Positions 12,360-22,979 of a stretch of 64,000 bases of DNA are shown one piece after another. The stretch's first letter is position 1. Each line of letters opens with the position of its first letter. The stretch comes from Metaphire vulgaris (lineage: Eukaryota > Annelida > Clitellata > Crassiclitellata > Megascolecidae), in the NCBI GenBank assembly GCA_018105865.1, contig CM030851.1:6197328-6261327 (forward strand). Reading direction: 5' to 3'. A program made the position numbers and the translations under genes. A model generated the notes under the pieces. The model saw only the letters and a program-made list of their open reading frames with translations, was not told where the DNA came from and did no database searches.

Positions 12360-14663
12360 CTCGGGAGACAACGAATGCAACTATAAATCTGAAATGTCAT
12401 CGACTGATTGGCGCAATCATTCACATCCCTATTGACAGCTATGATGCCTCATACTCCTGTCTTTTTGAGCGATGCTATTGACCTGTATTGACTATTTACT
12501 CACTGGTTAAGTCTTGTTTCCCAAAGAACCTTTGCAGCTCGAAATTCACCGATAGAAGTTAAGATTTTGTCATTATTATCCATTTCATTTGATTTGTTAT
12601 TAAACCTTGTTATTACTTTCTTGACTTCTTGTCTGTTTTGACACTGTCGTATCTCTTCGCTTAGACCTTTGCCTTGTCTTGTCTTTAACCGTCTTCGCTC
12701 TGAAGATTGGCTGCATTGTGGACTACCTTCCTCCAAGTGTTACGGTCTTCTGTTGTTCTTGTCGCCTGCTCTATATTGAGTCCTGTCCATTCTTTTATGT
12801 TGTCTTCCAACTTTTTTCTTGGTCTGCCTCTTTTTCGTGATCCTGACATTGTGCCTCGTATTATTTCTTTCTGTAGACATTCCTGTTTTGTTCGCAAAAT
12901 ATGTCCCCAGTAATTCAGTTTTCTTTTCTTTACTGTTTTCAATAGGGTTCTTTGCACCTCTGGTTTATCCAATACCCATTCACTCATTTTATTTGCTGTC
13001 CAAGAAACTCATTATTTGCCTTAGTCCTTTCATTTCACTTAGACCTAGTTTGCGTTATTTATATTAATTCCCCTAATAATATTAGTATTATTATTACATG
13101 TTTGTTAACGCACATTAAGTCATTCACAAGTGAAGAATCATAAGTGTGTGGTGAGTCACATGACCTAAACGGTGTAGGCCAAACTGCAGAGTACAGTTTT
13201 CAGTCGGTGTTTAAAAACAATCAACGAAACAGTTAAGTCCGAAGTGACAGATTTAGGTAGATTATTCCAAACAGACGAAACAGCGATTGCGAAGGATCGG
13301 TCGGTGAGAGAAAGGCGAGTGTGCCGCTGTATCAGTTTATGAGCACCACGTGATCTCTCTATAGGAACTCCTAATCGTAATCATACTGCGCATGGAGGTG
13401 CGATTGTGGGCAAATATATAATGACCCCGTGGTCTAAATTTGATAAATTTTTATAAGGACGTCCAAATGAAATGATCAGATTCGGTTTCTGTCAAAGAGA
13501 TCAGGATCATTGCACGAAACTGAAGGACCGTTTCACGCTCAGATCTCGTGACGAGAAGATCAAATCTAGGATCAAGATGGGAACAGTGAGGGAGGTGTTA
13601 GTGACGCTCAGTCGGTCACTGAACTGCGACATGTGATTATTATTATGTGCCTATGTCAGCATTACAATATTATTAACGCGGACAAAAATCAATTATTTTT
13701 CCACAGTAGAAATGCGTCGTTTAGATATCAAGAATTTCTGAAATTATGCACGCATTGAGCGAAAATCTTATTATAACGATTGCCTGCCATTGGCCTAGCC
13801 AGGGTTCCAAGAAAATGGGCACCAATCGGAGACCCAGCCTTAGAAAAACACGGCAATATCTTAATAATATTTTGAGAGTTGGAGCATATTTGGAGCACAT
13901 CAGTGTATCGACAATCATCCCCACCCTTCACTGATTAACGTTTTTCATCGATTGTGCACAAATCTCATTATTATCAGTCTTGGTCCGAATAGGGTGAGAC
14001 TGGCCATCTGTGACCCCTCGTGGCTACACTGATGCTACCCGTCAAAGAAATCCTCCCGACTCAAGTGCACCTGCATTGGCATTGTCCTTCAGAATAGTGG
14101 ACATTGGAAGCATGCTACAGCCGCCCTTAATAATATGAAACGAATTCCAATGTTTAAAATAAGCTTCCCGTGTCTCGCCTTCAGAATTGTTTCATTTGCA
14201 GTCAAAAGATCCAGGAGGAAGAAAGGGACAATATAATAAGTCGGTTGCACTGGTAGCGTACCTTAGGTCTTTCCTTGTCTAGTTCTTAATCTAATTGTTG
14301 TAACCCGCAAGATTACAAGTGTACAGTTCATCGTTATGTAAGATCTTCTGGACATAAAATGCCAGTTTCTATGCAGGTCGAATTGGTTTTAGAATTTCGC
14401 CGGTTTACTTCGAAATTCGAGTCTCAGTTGTGAACCACGTTGCGTTAGATTGAAAGACGAGTTGTTTAGTAATTTTTAACGAATGTTTCTAGTTCTAGAC
14501 ATATTTTGTTTTCGGCTGAGAGAAAAAATAGAGAAAATATCCAGAGAATAACACACCTAAAATAATCGTCCTTGGTCAAGAACCTGAAAGATCAACGATT
14601 CATGAGCGAGAAGCAAAAATCGTTTGGTCCAAATCCCCAAACAAAGAAATAATTCATTTAGGT

Positions 14664-14706
<43 letters not shown>

Positions 14707-17700
14707 ATGCACGAACATACGATACGCTGCTACGCTTATGAATATGAACGATAATAAAGCTCCGAATAGAGATGTATGTGTTTATAGTTTTTATTCCGCC
14801 ATTGCAATCTCTCTCTCCTCTCTCTCCTCTTTCTCTCTATCTCTTCTCTCTCTAATGTATACAATATATATATGTATATACTGTATATATAGTAGATACC
14901 AGTATGTATGCATGTACTTCAACATAGATACGGCGTCATTGTTGAGAGAAGTCGTTCGCGTGAAGTGGACATCTGCGGTGGATGGAGAAGAGTTCGTCAT
15001 ATTTACACGTCGTTTGGCAATATGTTGGAAATTCAACTCAGTGGTTCTTTGGTCAAAGATCACAGACCGAAGTTCCTGCTCCAGCACGAAGGTAACAACG
15101 ATCTCGTTGCCGTATTTTACAGATGAGTGACTTTGCCACGCCTATTTAAGAAATGTCATTTTCAAAGAGAAGCTTTAAAAATTATTTCGGAATTATAATA
15201 AGTGTCGAAAGGCAGATTGGACACGGCAAAGATCAAAACGGAAATGGCAACACATAAAAATGACCCATTAGTAATGCATTATGCCATTATTGCGATCATG
15301 GACTCTTTCTTTAGTTTGTTGATAGTCCATTTTGCTTTCTGCAGCGCGCACATTCAAAGCCCAGTTTCATTATGCATACGCAGACATAGTGCAATTGTGC
15401 CAAACTATAAGCAGTCCAACTACGAATTTCAAAATGTTTGTTTCGTATAAGAATTACTACTTGGTAGGAACAGGGACTAAATGAGGATTATCTGACTCTA
15501 ACATCCGAGTACAAATTCAATTTGAATCAGTGTCCCATTATTCTTAGGGCTTACCACGCAGATTCCGTTTTTATCATGCAATGTTCCGACTAATCATAAT
15601 AATTATGGCGTCTCTGTTAATGAGACGAGGATTGTTTAAAGACTTCCTTTGCGATTTCTTCGTACGCGTCGCTTCTGTGTTTCCGCCGCGTGTTTTGTCC
15701 AGCCATCGGGTGCATGGATTTCGACGCTCCGTCGAATTCCTGGATCAGACACAACGGGATGTCGGTCGACGTCAACTGCCAGAGCGGCGGAACGACATAT
15801 CGAGTCGTCTGCATGGACAACGAGTGGGTGGGGAGCATCGGGGCATGCCCCGAAGGTAAATCTCCCGTCCAGATCACTACAACAGCACCCGACTTAATTC
15901 AGCAATATACAGGGTGGACCAGTAAAACCGGTACCATGCACCTGTTTCAGTGCAAATATTTTCACACTCCCTGAGACAAAATGCATGATATTAGGCTTGC
16001 CTCTGCAGAATTATATCCTGGAGGCATCCATGTAGGTTTTGCTTTCAAATTACAAAGTGCAGCGGCGCCATCTGGCGAAAACCAGGCTAGATGTAGGACG
16101 CGCTCATCAGAATTAAGAGCTATTAATAGACCAAACAAACAGCGTTGCGCTTTATGCGTATCATCAAAATAGGTCCTGTATCAACAACAGCTAGCATAGG
16201 TAATATTTTAGAAATTCATTTCAATATATAGTTATTTATTAAAGGAAGAACCTTAGAGAAGGGCTTTTAATTTTGATAGAATAGTTCAACGAAGCGGACT
16301 TACACAGTGGCGTCATTTCACACTTTTCTTGGAGGGGGCGAGAAAATTTTTTGCAAATTTTGACAAATTTTGGCAAATTTTGGGCAAATTCTGGCAAATT
16401 TTAGGCATTTTTGCAATTGTTTGCAAATTTTTGCAAATTTTGAGCAATTTTGGCAAATTTTAGGGCCAATGTTGGAAAATTTGCATTTTTTGATATTTTT
16501 TGGCAATTTTTGCAATTTTTTGCACATTAATACATTATAAAATTAATATTTTCATTTCCTTGGGGGGCCACGGCCTCCCAAGCCCCAAATGACGCCTCTG
16601 GACTTACATACTGTATACTAAAGAATGCGCTTTTTGCTCTTTGATGGATTGTTTCTGCAACTGTTGCTAAGAGCATGAAAGCGCATTTTTAATATTATAT
16701 CAAATATATAAACAGAAAATGTTCCTTGCGTTGAATTCCTTCGACCATGATAATTGAATAATGGAAGCGCTCCATCAACGAAGCACGATGCAGACAGCCT
16801 ATAAGAACATCGAGAGATCGGTAACACACACGCAGTATAGACCACTGCCCAGTGTCCAGTGCCAACCATAGCAACCCCCAAACACGGCGACAGAAGCAAT
16901 GAGTCGAAAGGCGGAGAAATCCACAGGGCAATGCTAGACATAGTGCTCGGCTGAGACAAACATAGAGCAAACAAAGTTGACACATTCTTCTGCTTTATGA
17001 TGGATGATATTATATCGCTGGATAGGACCGGATAGAGCAGCAGTCATTCGGATGACTTCCTCGACAAGTTCAAAATGATCGATCATCGTAAAAATCGAAT
17101 CCAGAATTCTGAAAATGTCGATGTCTGTAATATAATTCGCATCGTTCCGCAGATGTTCAACTGTTCAACATCGTCGTAATGTTCGCTCATGTAGACTAAC
17201 ATCGTGCAACGCGCTTTACAGTGTTAGCGTAACGATGAACAGACGCACGTTCTAGAATTCTTCATCAGCTTCATTTTCATCATCATCTTCTTTTTCTTTT
17301 TCTTCTTCTTCCTCCTCCTATTCTTTTTTCATCATCTTTTTCTTCTAGGTGCCCTGCAGGTTGACTGTGTCGACAATCATGGACCTCCATTTCCGTTTGT
17401 CTTCTGTTGCACGGATGATATCAATTGTTCCTGTAGACAGCATAAACTTTCCAAATATTTACTCATTTTTCTTCCTCTATTCCTTTTCTCCTCAATCATA
17501 CCTGTTGTAACAAATTCTCAATTCTATCTTTCTTCATTACATGACCAAAAACTCCATTTGTTCTGTTATTATTGTTGCCACTAAGCTTTTTTGAGTTCCC
17601 GCATTGACCAACACTTCGCTGTTCTTCATCATGTCTTTCCAAATTCTTATCGTCCTTCTAAGAAACCACATTTCGGTTACCGCCAGGGGCCGCCGAGAGG

Positions 17701-20700
17701 GGTCAGGGGCAATTGCACAGGGTCCGGCAGTCTGCAGGGAGCCCAGGCCCGGTGATGATGATGTATTAACCCTGAACCCTGAAAAAGAATGACAAGCAAA
17801 AAGGTCATCTTCGTCATGAGCACAGGGGCCCGGACAATGTCAATTGGCCCGGGCTGGTCATGCTAAGTAATGCCCTAAAAAAGGACCGAGAAGCAAAAAA
17901 AGGTCATCAACACTTTTTCACACTTGCGCTTGTTACGGGGACTCTACTTTGAAAAAGACCGACAAGCCAAAAAAGGTAATCAACTTTAAACTTTTCCACA
18001 CACTTGTCAGGTCAGGGGCCCGTGACTTTTTTTGCACAGAAGCCCTGAAATTCTCTCGGCGACCCTGGTTGCCGCGAGTTTTCCCACCATGATTTTGGAC
18101 TCTGTCCAAGTCTCACAGCCATAATAGCAATATTGGCCACACATAATTCTAGTTGGAATTGCTGTGTTTGTTTTTCAGAATATTCGTAAGTTCGCTAAAT
18201 GCTGACTTGGCAATCCCAATTCTTTTTCTTATTTCTTCGTCGCATCTTCCATCACTCGTGATTTGTGCACCTGGGTATTTGAACTGCTGCACCTGCTGAA
18301 TTTCGTGTAATTGTTGAACTTTGCAGATAGGGGTTTCTTTCATTTTGGAAATTACCATTTACTGTGTTCTTTGTGATTTAGTTTGAGTCCTTCTTTTCCT
18401 GCCTTTTCTACCGCTTTGTCAATCAGTCATTGAAGTTTATCTTTTCTATCGGCTATTAATGCCGTATCATCGGTAAATCTTATGTTTTTAATGTTTCCCC
18501 CTCTCACTGAGACTCCTATATCTTCAGTGGCGTAGCGAGGGGGCAGTGGGGGCGAACCACCCCGGACGGCACTTGCTCTAGGGGCGGCATTTTCGAGGAT
18601 AACGTTTTTGCTTTTGAAGAATTTTAGCAAGTTAGTTGTGGTGATAAGGTTTTTTGCTTGTCAAGAATTTTTTTGGTTGCCAGATTTTTTCGGAGGCGGC
18701 ATTTTTTTCCGCCCCAGGCGGCACTTTGCCTCGCTACGCCACTGTATATCTTTGATGTTGTTCATTAGTTTTTCTGCGTGAAGATTGAAAAAGTCCGGAG
18801 AGAGGCCGCATCCTTGTCTGGCTCCTTTAAAAATATTCATGCATTTGCCTGTTTTCCCGTTGACTGATGCTTTCTGGTTCCAATAAAGCTCTTGGAATAG
18901 ATGAACCGTAGAGTTCAGGCCTATTTCATTAAAAATTTTGAATAGTTCCTCGTGTTTGATACTGTCGAACGCTTTTTCATAATCATTAAAGCATATGTAT
19001 AGGTTTCTAAACCTCTATTGCTTTTTCTGTGAGCATTCCTAAAACGCACATGGCACTCCTGAGGCGCATTTTTTCTCTAAATCCAAACTGCTCTTCTGCT
19101 ATTTGTGGTTTATTTTGTTTCTTGCTCTGGCCAGAAGAATCCTCATTATAAGTTTTGTCACGTAGATGATTAAGCTTATTGTTCTATAGTCCTCACAGTT
19201 TATAGATTCTGTTTTCTTGGAGAGTGTAATGAAAAACTGAGAGACATGTTTCGTGGGGTAGCTGGAATTTTCTAGAATTTAGGGTACACTTTCACTGTGC
19301 AGTAGTCACTGACGTTGAGTATTACGACTGGGTTTAGAAAAATATATAGCAACATTGTCTTCTAAAATAGCAATATCTAACCAATGAATTTCAAAGATTC
19401 TAAATGATATGCAGGGCGGAAAGTTAGCAGAGTGGTAAAAACACTAAACGATGGAGCAGAAGGTCGCGGGTTCGATCCCCGCAGGAGCCATAAGGTCGAC
19501 TCAGCCTTCATTCGCTAGAGGGCGGTGGTAACTGAGTAGCCGCAGTGACTGCGAAGGTAAAGCGCGGGTCCAGAGAAAGCAATGACTAACTACTCTAGAG
19601 TAATGGCTTTAGCCAAGTGCGTCGCTGCTTGCCTGACACCGGAGATCAGCGCCGGGCCCGAAGCTCGAAATCGAGTATGGGCGAACTTTTACCTTTAACT
19701 TTTTTAGATGGCATAATCAGACATATAATAATCGCTATAGAAATAGATCATTTTCCAAACGTTGTTAGTTTCTTCCCATCGCCAACAACAGCAACAAAAG
19801 CAACAACAGCAACAAAAGCAACAACAGCAACAAAAGCAACAACAGCAACAAAAGCAACAGCAACAAAAGCAACAAAAGCAACAACAGCAACAAAAGCAAC
19901 AACAACCGCAGTGATGCTGATGACGCTGATTCGCCAATTTTTCGTTTTCATTTTCGTCATCGATTTTATTTTTATGCAATTACATCAGAGACCTTATGAA
20001 TTTTGATCTGATTTTTCACCGCAGTTGGTTCCGGTGAAGAGATAAACGAACTGGTGTTGGATGAAACTGCCAACGCAACTGGTACAACAGGTTTTGATAT
20101 TATTTTGCAGCGCAATAATTAATATGCACTGTTTATATCTCTAGTTCTACATCCATGGGGTTCTTCATTGTATTTTAAATTTACAAAAATAAAGAAAATG
20201 ACCTTGAATTTTCAGTACAGGTGTTAATAAAGAAGTAGAGCAATGCACCTCTGAGAGGATAGCAAAAGATAGAGGCGAACGGATGAGGCATTCTCTCTTA
20301 CCTCCGAAGAGTAAAGGCGGAAACTAGGCAGCAATAAAAGAAATTAGTTTATTCGTTTTCGGACAATAACAGATCATTTAATAATATTTCAGTTTTTATA
20401 GTTTAGTTTTCGTTCTTTGTATATATCTTGTAATGTGTTTCAGTTATCGTTTTGTGCACTTTTCGTCATCGTCACGTTTCTGTTGTATTTTATTTCTAAA
20501 TTTCAATTTTAATTATTGCTAACTCATTTATTTACGTGAAACGGGAGTTCTGTCCCAGCCGCAATTAACGCAGAGCGCTGAGCCAAGGAAGTTTCCTGGA
20601 CTTGAGAGGAACGTGTTGACCCAGAGCATCAGTATCGATGGATTGCGACTGAGTAGCAAAATATGAAGATATAGCGGGTAGAGCATTTTGGAAGATCTGT

Positions 20701-20903
20701 TAGCTTTTAATCTTCAATGCGCCACGGTGATGGTGGTGTCGGGTCAATCGATCGACACAAATTGGCCGCGTAAAATTGATCGCGTGGTCAATTGATCGCA
20801 CGCCAATTGACAGCTAGCCAATTGATCGCTTATGTGCAATATACAATCCACTTTCCAATTTTAGGGGAGTTACTGCCCATTGTATGTACACGGTAGGGTT
20901 ATG

Positions 20904-20954
<51 letters not shown>

Positions 20955-22312
20955 TCTGACAATTTCATATAGCGCAATACGCATAGCGAAGGCTAAAGTC
21001 AAGAGCGCTTTACAAGTGTCCCTAATAGGAGATGTTAAATAAATATGTTTTAAGGTTCCTAGTGAACAGTTCAGGAGATGTCGCCCTAGTCACGTCCGCC
21101 GGCAGTGAGTTCCAAAGCAAAGGGTTGCCCCTCGAAACAATTGCCTTGCGACCAATTGACCACGCGTTCAATTTTGCGCGGCCAATTTGTGTCGATCAAT
21201 TGGCGTGCGATCAATTGACCCCGAACCATGTGCCACCAGCGCATTGAAGATTAAAATTAGTTTTAGATTAGATTTTAGATTAGATTTTTTAGATTAAAAT
21301 TAGATTAAAATCAATTATAGCGAATATATATATAAGTTATAGCGAACACCTGTGGAATTAGCGTTTAGGCCTCTGTACTGTATAATTGATTGAATAAGCA
21401 AGTGCTGTCAGTGACCGTGCACATGAGGTCATCGTCCATATGATTGCCTGTATAGGCGTCTTCATTTCCGTCGTCGTCTGTCTTGCCCTCGTCACTGGAA
21501 CAGTCATCCTCATCATTGGTCTCATCATCCTTCACAGGTAATCGCTCTGTCCTATAATTCAAACCAGTCAACATTCATCGAGTCTAGAAGATGGCAGAGT
21601 GGGTTATGCGTTGGAGCAGCAAGCTGACGGAGCGGGTTCAAGCCCCGTTAGCGCTCCCAGTGGCTTTCACACAGGAGGTAGTAATGCCTCTTAAGGACAC
21701 TTTAAAGCATGCTATAGGTTTTGGATATCTATGTGCATATATATATATATATCATATATATATATATCATTGCCGGTTGAGTTGAATATTGGAATGTACA
21801 GGCATGGAGTTGCCGTGGAACTGAGTCGTCCAGCCACCCAGAAGCAGAGCAGCGGTGGAACGCACCTGGCTGCTTCGGCGGGCGATGTGTGCGGCGGGAT
21901 GTCGTCTGCTCAAGAGTACTGCTACAACGAGGTCACCTACACTCCGTCGCTCACTTCACCGGTCAACGCTGACCTCTCGCAGGACAGAGGTCATCACGAG
22001 ACCCTGTGCTTATGCCAGACGACGAACCTCAACGAATCTCCGAGTCCCTCCGACTACGCCGCCCCCTCCCCCTCCATTCAGCTGTGTCGAATCAATGGAA
22101 GTTCTGGCTACAATCTCTCGGAAATTCCGACAGCATTCTGTCGCAGTAGTTCGGATACGTCGCAGACCCTTGCGTTCGGAACGGTCGCCTCGCCTCGCTG
22201 TCCCGGAGTTCCGTCTCCCTTGGGGTCAGCAGGGGCGGCGCAGTGCACGGCATTTACTCTTAACTGTCCGCGCTACCTGCAGTCGGGGGCGTTCTGCAAG
22301 ATTACGTCCTAA
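10544..22312 (+). CDS. SUEL lectin-CUB-CCP-like single-pass membrane protein (7 exons, 5' end missing)
   Basis: Seven exons (10544-10828, 11821-12025, 14928-15091, 15703-15855, 20025-20090, 21399-21537, 21802-22312) join with matching phases into about 507 codons ending at TAA. Order: SUEL/rhamnose-binding lectin domain with 8 Cys, CUB domain with 4 Cys, CCP/sushi-like module with 4 Cys, a short Thr/Asn-containing stalk, a transmembrane helix, and a tail of about 170 residues rich in Ser, Pro and Cys. This predicts a type I cell-surface receptor or adhesion protein with an extracellular lectin head. SUEL plus one membrane helix recalls the EVA-1 family, but EVA-1 has SUEL repeats and no CUB, so no symbol is given. 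The first exon starts in phase 1, so at least one upstream exon (signal peptide) lies further left and was not recognised. The introns are full of transposons. An ATTAAA signal follows at 22378. Exon joins are my own prediction; confidence is high for the domains and moderate for the short stalk exon. Confidence 0.8.
10829..11733. other. Intron 1 of the lectin-CUB gene, nothing recognised
   Basis: AT-rich. 11540-11665 contains repeated words around acaggtgtgggaacggcg and gcgttccca, possibly a decayed small transposon; its ends could not be fixed. Confidence 0.35.
11734..11786. repeat. (TG)n microsatellite next to a splice acceptor
   Basis: About 25 TG/CG units ending 35 bases before the CUB exon. 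(TG)n near acceptors can affect splicing in other genes; this is only inferred here. Confidence 0.9.
11821..12025 (+). CDS. Exon: first half of CUB domain
   Basis: Acceptor cgagtcag after a (TG)n tract; donor ctacag|gtagat. Enters in phase 1, leaves in phase 2. It reads GFISSLPSNNGSYC, then RRPCTLLLKVPQGQRLNVSL and WDFTLEEHE, the usual CUB strand pattern (G-x-I-x-S-x-P, C, P-x-G-x-x-L, F). The exon ends at the third CUB cysteine (ETCYR). Confidence 0.78.
12315..12357. repeat. (GA)n microsatellite
   Basis: About 21 AG units. Confidence 0.95.
12500..13040 (-). pseudogene. LINE C-terminal fragment
   Basis: The minus strand reads KRKLNYWGHILRTKQECLQK, GSRKRGRPRKKLEDNIKEWT and ATRTTEDRNTWRKVVHNAAN, the standard C-terminus of the endonuclease-RT LINE type seen at 4590 and 17345. 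Lies in intron 2 of the lectin-CUB gene. Confidence 0.8.
13065..13600 (-). pseudogene. CR1/L2-like LINE 3' end
   Basis: The minus strand reads RSFAIAVSSVWNNLPKSVTS and VFKHRLKTVLC, the C-terminal W-N-x-L-P and LKT motifs of CR1/L2-type RT proteins, then a 3' UTR ending in a TAATAATAA-like tail near 13070-13100. Confidence 0.7.
13601..14640. other. Intron 2 of the lectin-CUB gene; possible decayed MITE
   Basis: 13786-14031 starts CATTGGCCTAGCCAGGGTTC and ends CGTGGCTACACTGATG, similar to the CAGTGGCGTAGCC MITE ends, but no convincing target duplication was seen. Nothing else recognised. Confidence 0.35.
14665..14703. repeat. (GT)n microsatellite
   Basis: About 18 GT units. Confidence 0.95.
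14928..15091 (+). CDS. Exon: second half of CUB domain
   Basis: Acceptor caacatag, donor cgaag|gtaaca; phase 2 in, phase 1 out. It contains the fourth CUB cysteine (VDICGGW) 18 residues after the third, then HIYTSFGNMLEIQL and KFLLQHE, the standard C-terminal CUB strands. Joining to the exon at 11821 restores a domain of about 110 residues without a frame break. Confidence 0.78.
15703..15855 (+). CDS. Exon: CCP/sushi-like module
   Basis: Acceptor ttttgtccag, donor cgaag|gtaaat; phase 1 in and out, as is typical of shuffled extracellular modules. It reads GCMDFDAPSNSWIRHNGMSV, then VNCQSG, YRVVCMDNEWVG and GACPE. The four cysteines, the central Tyr and the Trp before the last Cys match a short CCP/sushi domain. 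It is shorter than a typical 60-residue CCP, so this is called CCP-like. Confidence 0.7.
15909..16185. mobile_element. Possible short mariner-type MITE
   Basis: The TA-flanked ends tacagggtggacc and taggtcctgta look like imperfect inverted repeats about 275 bases apart. No coding capacity. Weak call. Confidence 0.3.
16305..16600. mobile_element. hAT MITE with internal GCAAATTTTGG array (copy 1)
   Basis: Ends CAGTGGCGTCATTTC and CCAAATGACGCCTCTG; perfect 8-bp duplication gacttaca at 16297-16304 and 16601-16608. The middle is a tandem of about 12-base words (GGCAAATTTT, GACAAATTTT). Second copy at 55052. Confidence 0.88.
16609..17340. other. Intron of the lectin-CUB gene, nothing recognised
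   Basis: 17280-17345 is a TTC/TCC-rich low-complexity tract. No exon or transposon end was supported elsewhere. Confidence 0.35.
17684..18067. mobile_element. hAT MITE, 384 bp, inside the LINE
   Basis: Ends CAGGGGCCGCCGAGAG and CTCTCGGCGACCCTG; flanks gttaccgc and gttgccgc match at 7 of 8. Carries three versions of the word GACAAGCAAAAAGGTCATC (17791, about 17890, 17961). Confidence 0.85.
18535..18744. mobile_element. hAT MITE, 210 bp, inside the LINE
   Basis: Ends CAGTGGCGTAGCGAGG and CCTCGCTACGCCACTG are near-perfect inverted repeats; perfect 8-bp duplication tatatctt at 18527-18534 and 18745-18752. Same family as 39960-40223. Confidence 0.92.
19414..19699 (+). mobile_element. tRNA-headed SINE
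   Basis: Box A-like GTTAGCAGAGTGGT and box B GGTTCGATCCC lie in a tRNA-like head, followed by aggtcgactcagcc, a body with cagtgactgcgaaggtaaa, and the tail ACCGGAGATCAGCGCCGG. The same tail occurs in the 5S-headed SINE at 36495 and the copies at 41190 and 48888. Confidence 0.8.
19780..19912. repeat. (CAACAGCAACAAAAG)n minisatellite
   Basis: About eight repeats of a CAA/CAG/AAAG unit of roughly 18 bases, one unit shortened. Confidence 0.9.
20025..20090 (+). CDS. Exon: extracellular stalk (predicted)
   Basis: Acceptor tttcaccgcag after a pyrimidine tract; donor acaacag|gttttg (the alternative acactg-like donor at 20081 is in the same phase). It reads VGSGEEINELVLDETANATG, acidic with one potential N-glycosylation site (NAT). 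The only support is phase 1 on both sides and its position between the CCP-like and membrane exons, so confidence is moderate. Confidence 0.5.
20091..20735. other. Intron of the lectin-CUB gene, nothing recognised
   Basis: AT-rich. No supported feature. Confidence 0.3.
20741..21232. repeat. Inverted arrays of CAATTGATCG words, split by a LINE 3' end
   Basis: Left arm 20741-20830 (gtcaattgatcgcacgccaa) and right arm 21122-21232 (ggcgtgcgatcaattgaccc) are inverted arrays of AATTG/GATCG words. Short core gtagggttatggtta near 20893. The LINE end at 20905-21121 lies between the arms. Confidence 0.65.
20905..21121 (-). pseudogene. CR1/L2-like LINE 3' end with (TAA)n tail
   Basis: The minus strand reads WNSLPADVTRATSPELFTRN LKTYLF, then a 3' UTR with AGCGCTC and ATTGCGCTATATGAAATT, ending in about 14 TAA units (20908-20951). 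Typical 3' end of a CR1/L2-type element. Confidence 0.8.
21399..21537 (+). CDS. Exon: transmembrane helix
   Basis: Acceptor attgaataag (weak tract), donor cttcacag|gtaatc. Phase 1 in, phase 2 out. After SAVSDRAHEV it reads a run of about 27 hydrophobic residues (VHMIACIGVFISVVVCLALV, then TGTVILIIGLIILHR) ending in basic residues, a clear single membrane span with cytoplasmic C-terminus. Using the acceptor at 21411 instead would put the helix out of phase. Confidence 0.75.
21589..21716 (+). mobile_element. tRNA-headed SINE, second type
   Basis: Box A-like TGGCAGAGTGGGTTATG and box B GGTTCAAGCCC in a Ser/Leu-like tRNA head with long variable region, then gtggctttcacacaggaggt. Same family on the minus strand at 40815-40945. 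It is a SINE, not a tRNA gene, because the 3' side runs on without a closing acceptor stem. Confidence 0.7.
21802..22312 (+). CDS. Exon: cytoplasmic tail and stop codon
   Basis: Acceptor ggaatgtacag; enters in phase 2 giving Arg-His-Gly-Val-Ala-Val at the join. About 170 residues follow to TAA at 22310. The tail is rich in Ser, Pro, Thr and Cys with several Tyr (EYCYNEVTYTPSLT). I recognise no known domain. The exon is GC-rich compared with the surrounding introns, as expected for coding sequence. Confidence 0.72.
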
Positions 22313-22377
22313 AGTATTCGTCGACTACTGCCGAGGACTCGAGTCTAGACCAGAATTTCATATTGTCCGCTTAACTG

Positions 22378-22383
22378 ATTAAA
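22378..22383 (+). promoter_or_regulatory. Poly(A) signal ATTAAA of the lectin-CUB gene
   Basis: The common variant hexamer ATTAAA lies 66 bases after the stop codon of the lectin-CUB gene, followed by T-rich sequence. Confidence 0.5.
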
Positions 22384-22979
22384 GATTTCGCTAAGGAATT
22401 CGAATTTCGTTCAACGACGGCGCTTACTGCTATAGGGCCCTAGATTCTGTCTGCTCTTCGTTGAAACTTCGACCCAGATGTAAGCGAAATGATTTCCAGT
22501 TGAAATCATAGAGATAATAATCAAAGCATAAGTTCACTAGCATAGATCTAACGTTGGCCTACTCTAGATACTATTTCTAATTCATGAGACATTACGATTA
22601 CTCAGGGAATTGCCAAATCGCTTCTTCTGTTCGAGATGGGAAAAGTGGGTGGGAGTATCTCATCTGTTTCATGATCTGGAGTCTGGAAGAAGATAATTCC
22701 GCGAGAGAAAATCTTTCGCTGAAAAAATTCTTTTGCAGCGATTCTAACGACGATTAGTAATGTCAAAGAGACTAAAATAGCGCCTCTTCTATTTCTACTC
22801 AGAATATTTGTGCTAAGATGCAAACATTTTGAAATCTTCATCGACTGGAAACGAGGTGATGTTGTCAAAACAAAACAAAATTATTTGTCTAACTGATGAG
22901 TTAATAGAAATCATTCGCACTGTATGGCCTAATGATTTCACGTAAAATGACTGCCTCGTCAGCAATCGTCGGGTCGCTA
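22384..22979. other. Downstream of the lectin-CUB gene, nothing recognised
   Basis: 22600-22760 is mildly coding-like but has no splice support. Confidence 0.3.

Larger units (their letters stand above)
17345..19290 (-). pseudogene. Decayed endonuclease-RT LINE on the minus strand, split by two MITEs
   Basis: Read on the minus strand from right to left: NDYEKAFDSIKHEELFKIFN, LYWNQKASVNGKTGK, GARQGCGLSPDFFNLHAEKL, then (past the MITE at 18535) NIRFTDDTALIADRKDKL and QQFKYPGAQITSDGRCDEEI RKRIG. These are ordered RT motifs. TDD replaces the catalytic YADD. The C-terminal third runs on past the MITE at 17684 to about 17345. Stops and frameshifts make it dead. Confidence 0.8.

Noticed and set aside
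12500..13040. Host coding gene on the minus strand
   Set aside because: The motifs match the C-terminus of a LINE RT protein repeated at several sites in this window.
19414..19500. Possible tRNA gene
   Set aside because: Box B is good, but the sequence continues as a SINE with the shared tail.
21589..21716. Possible tRNA gene
   Set aside because: Boxes A and B are present but the head runs into a SINE body shared with 40815-40945, and no clean acceptor stem closes it.
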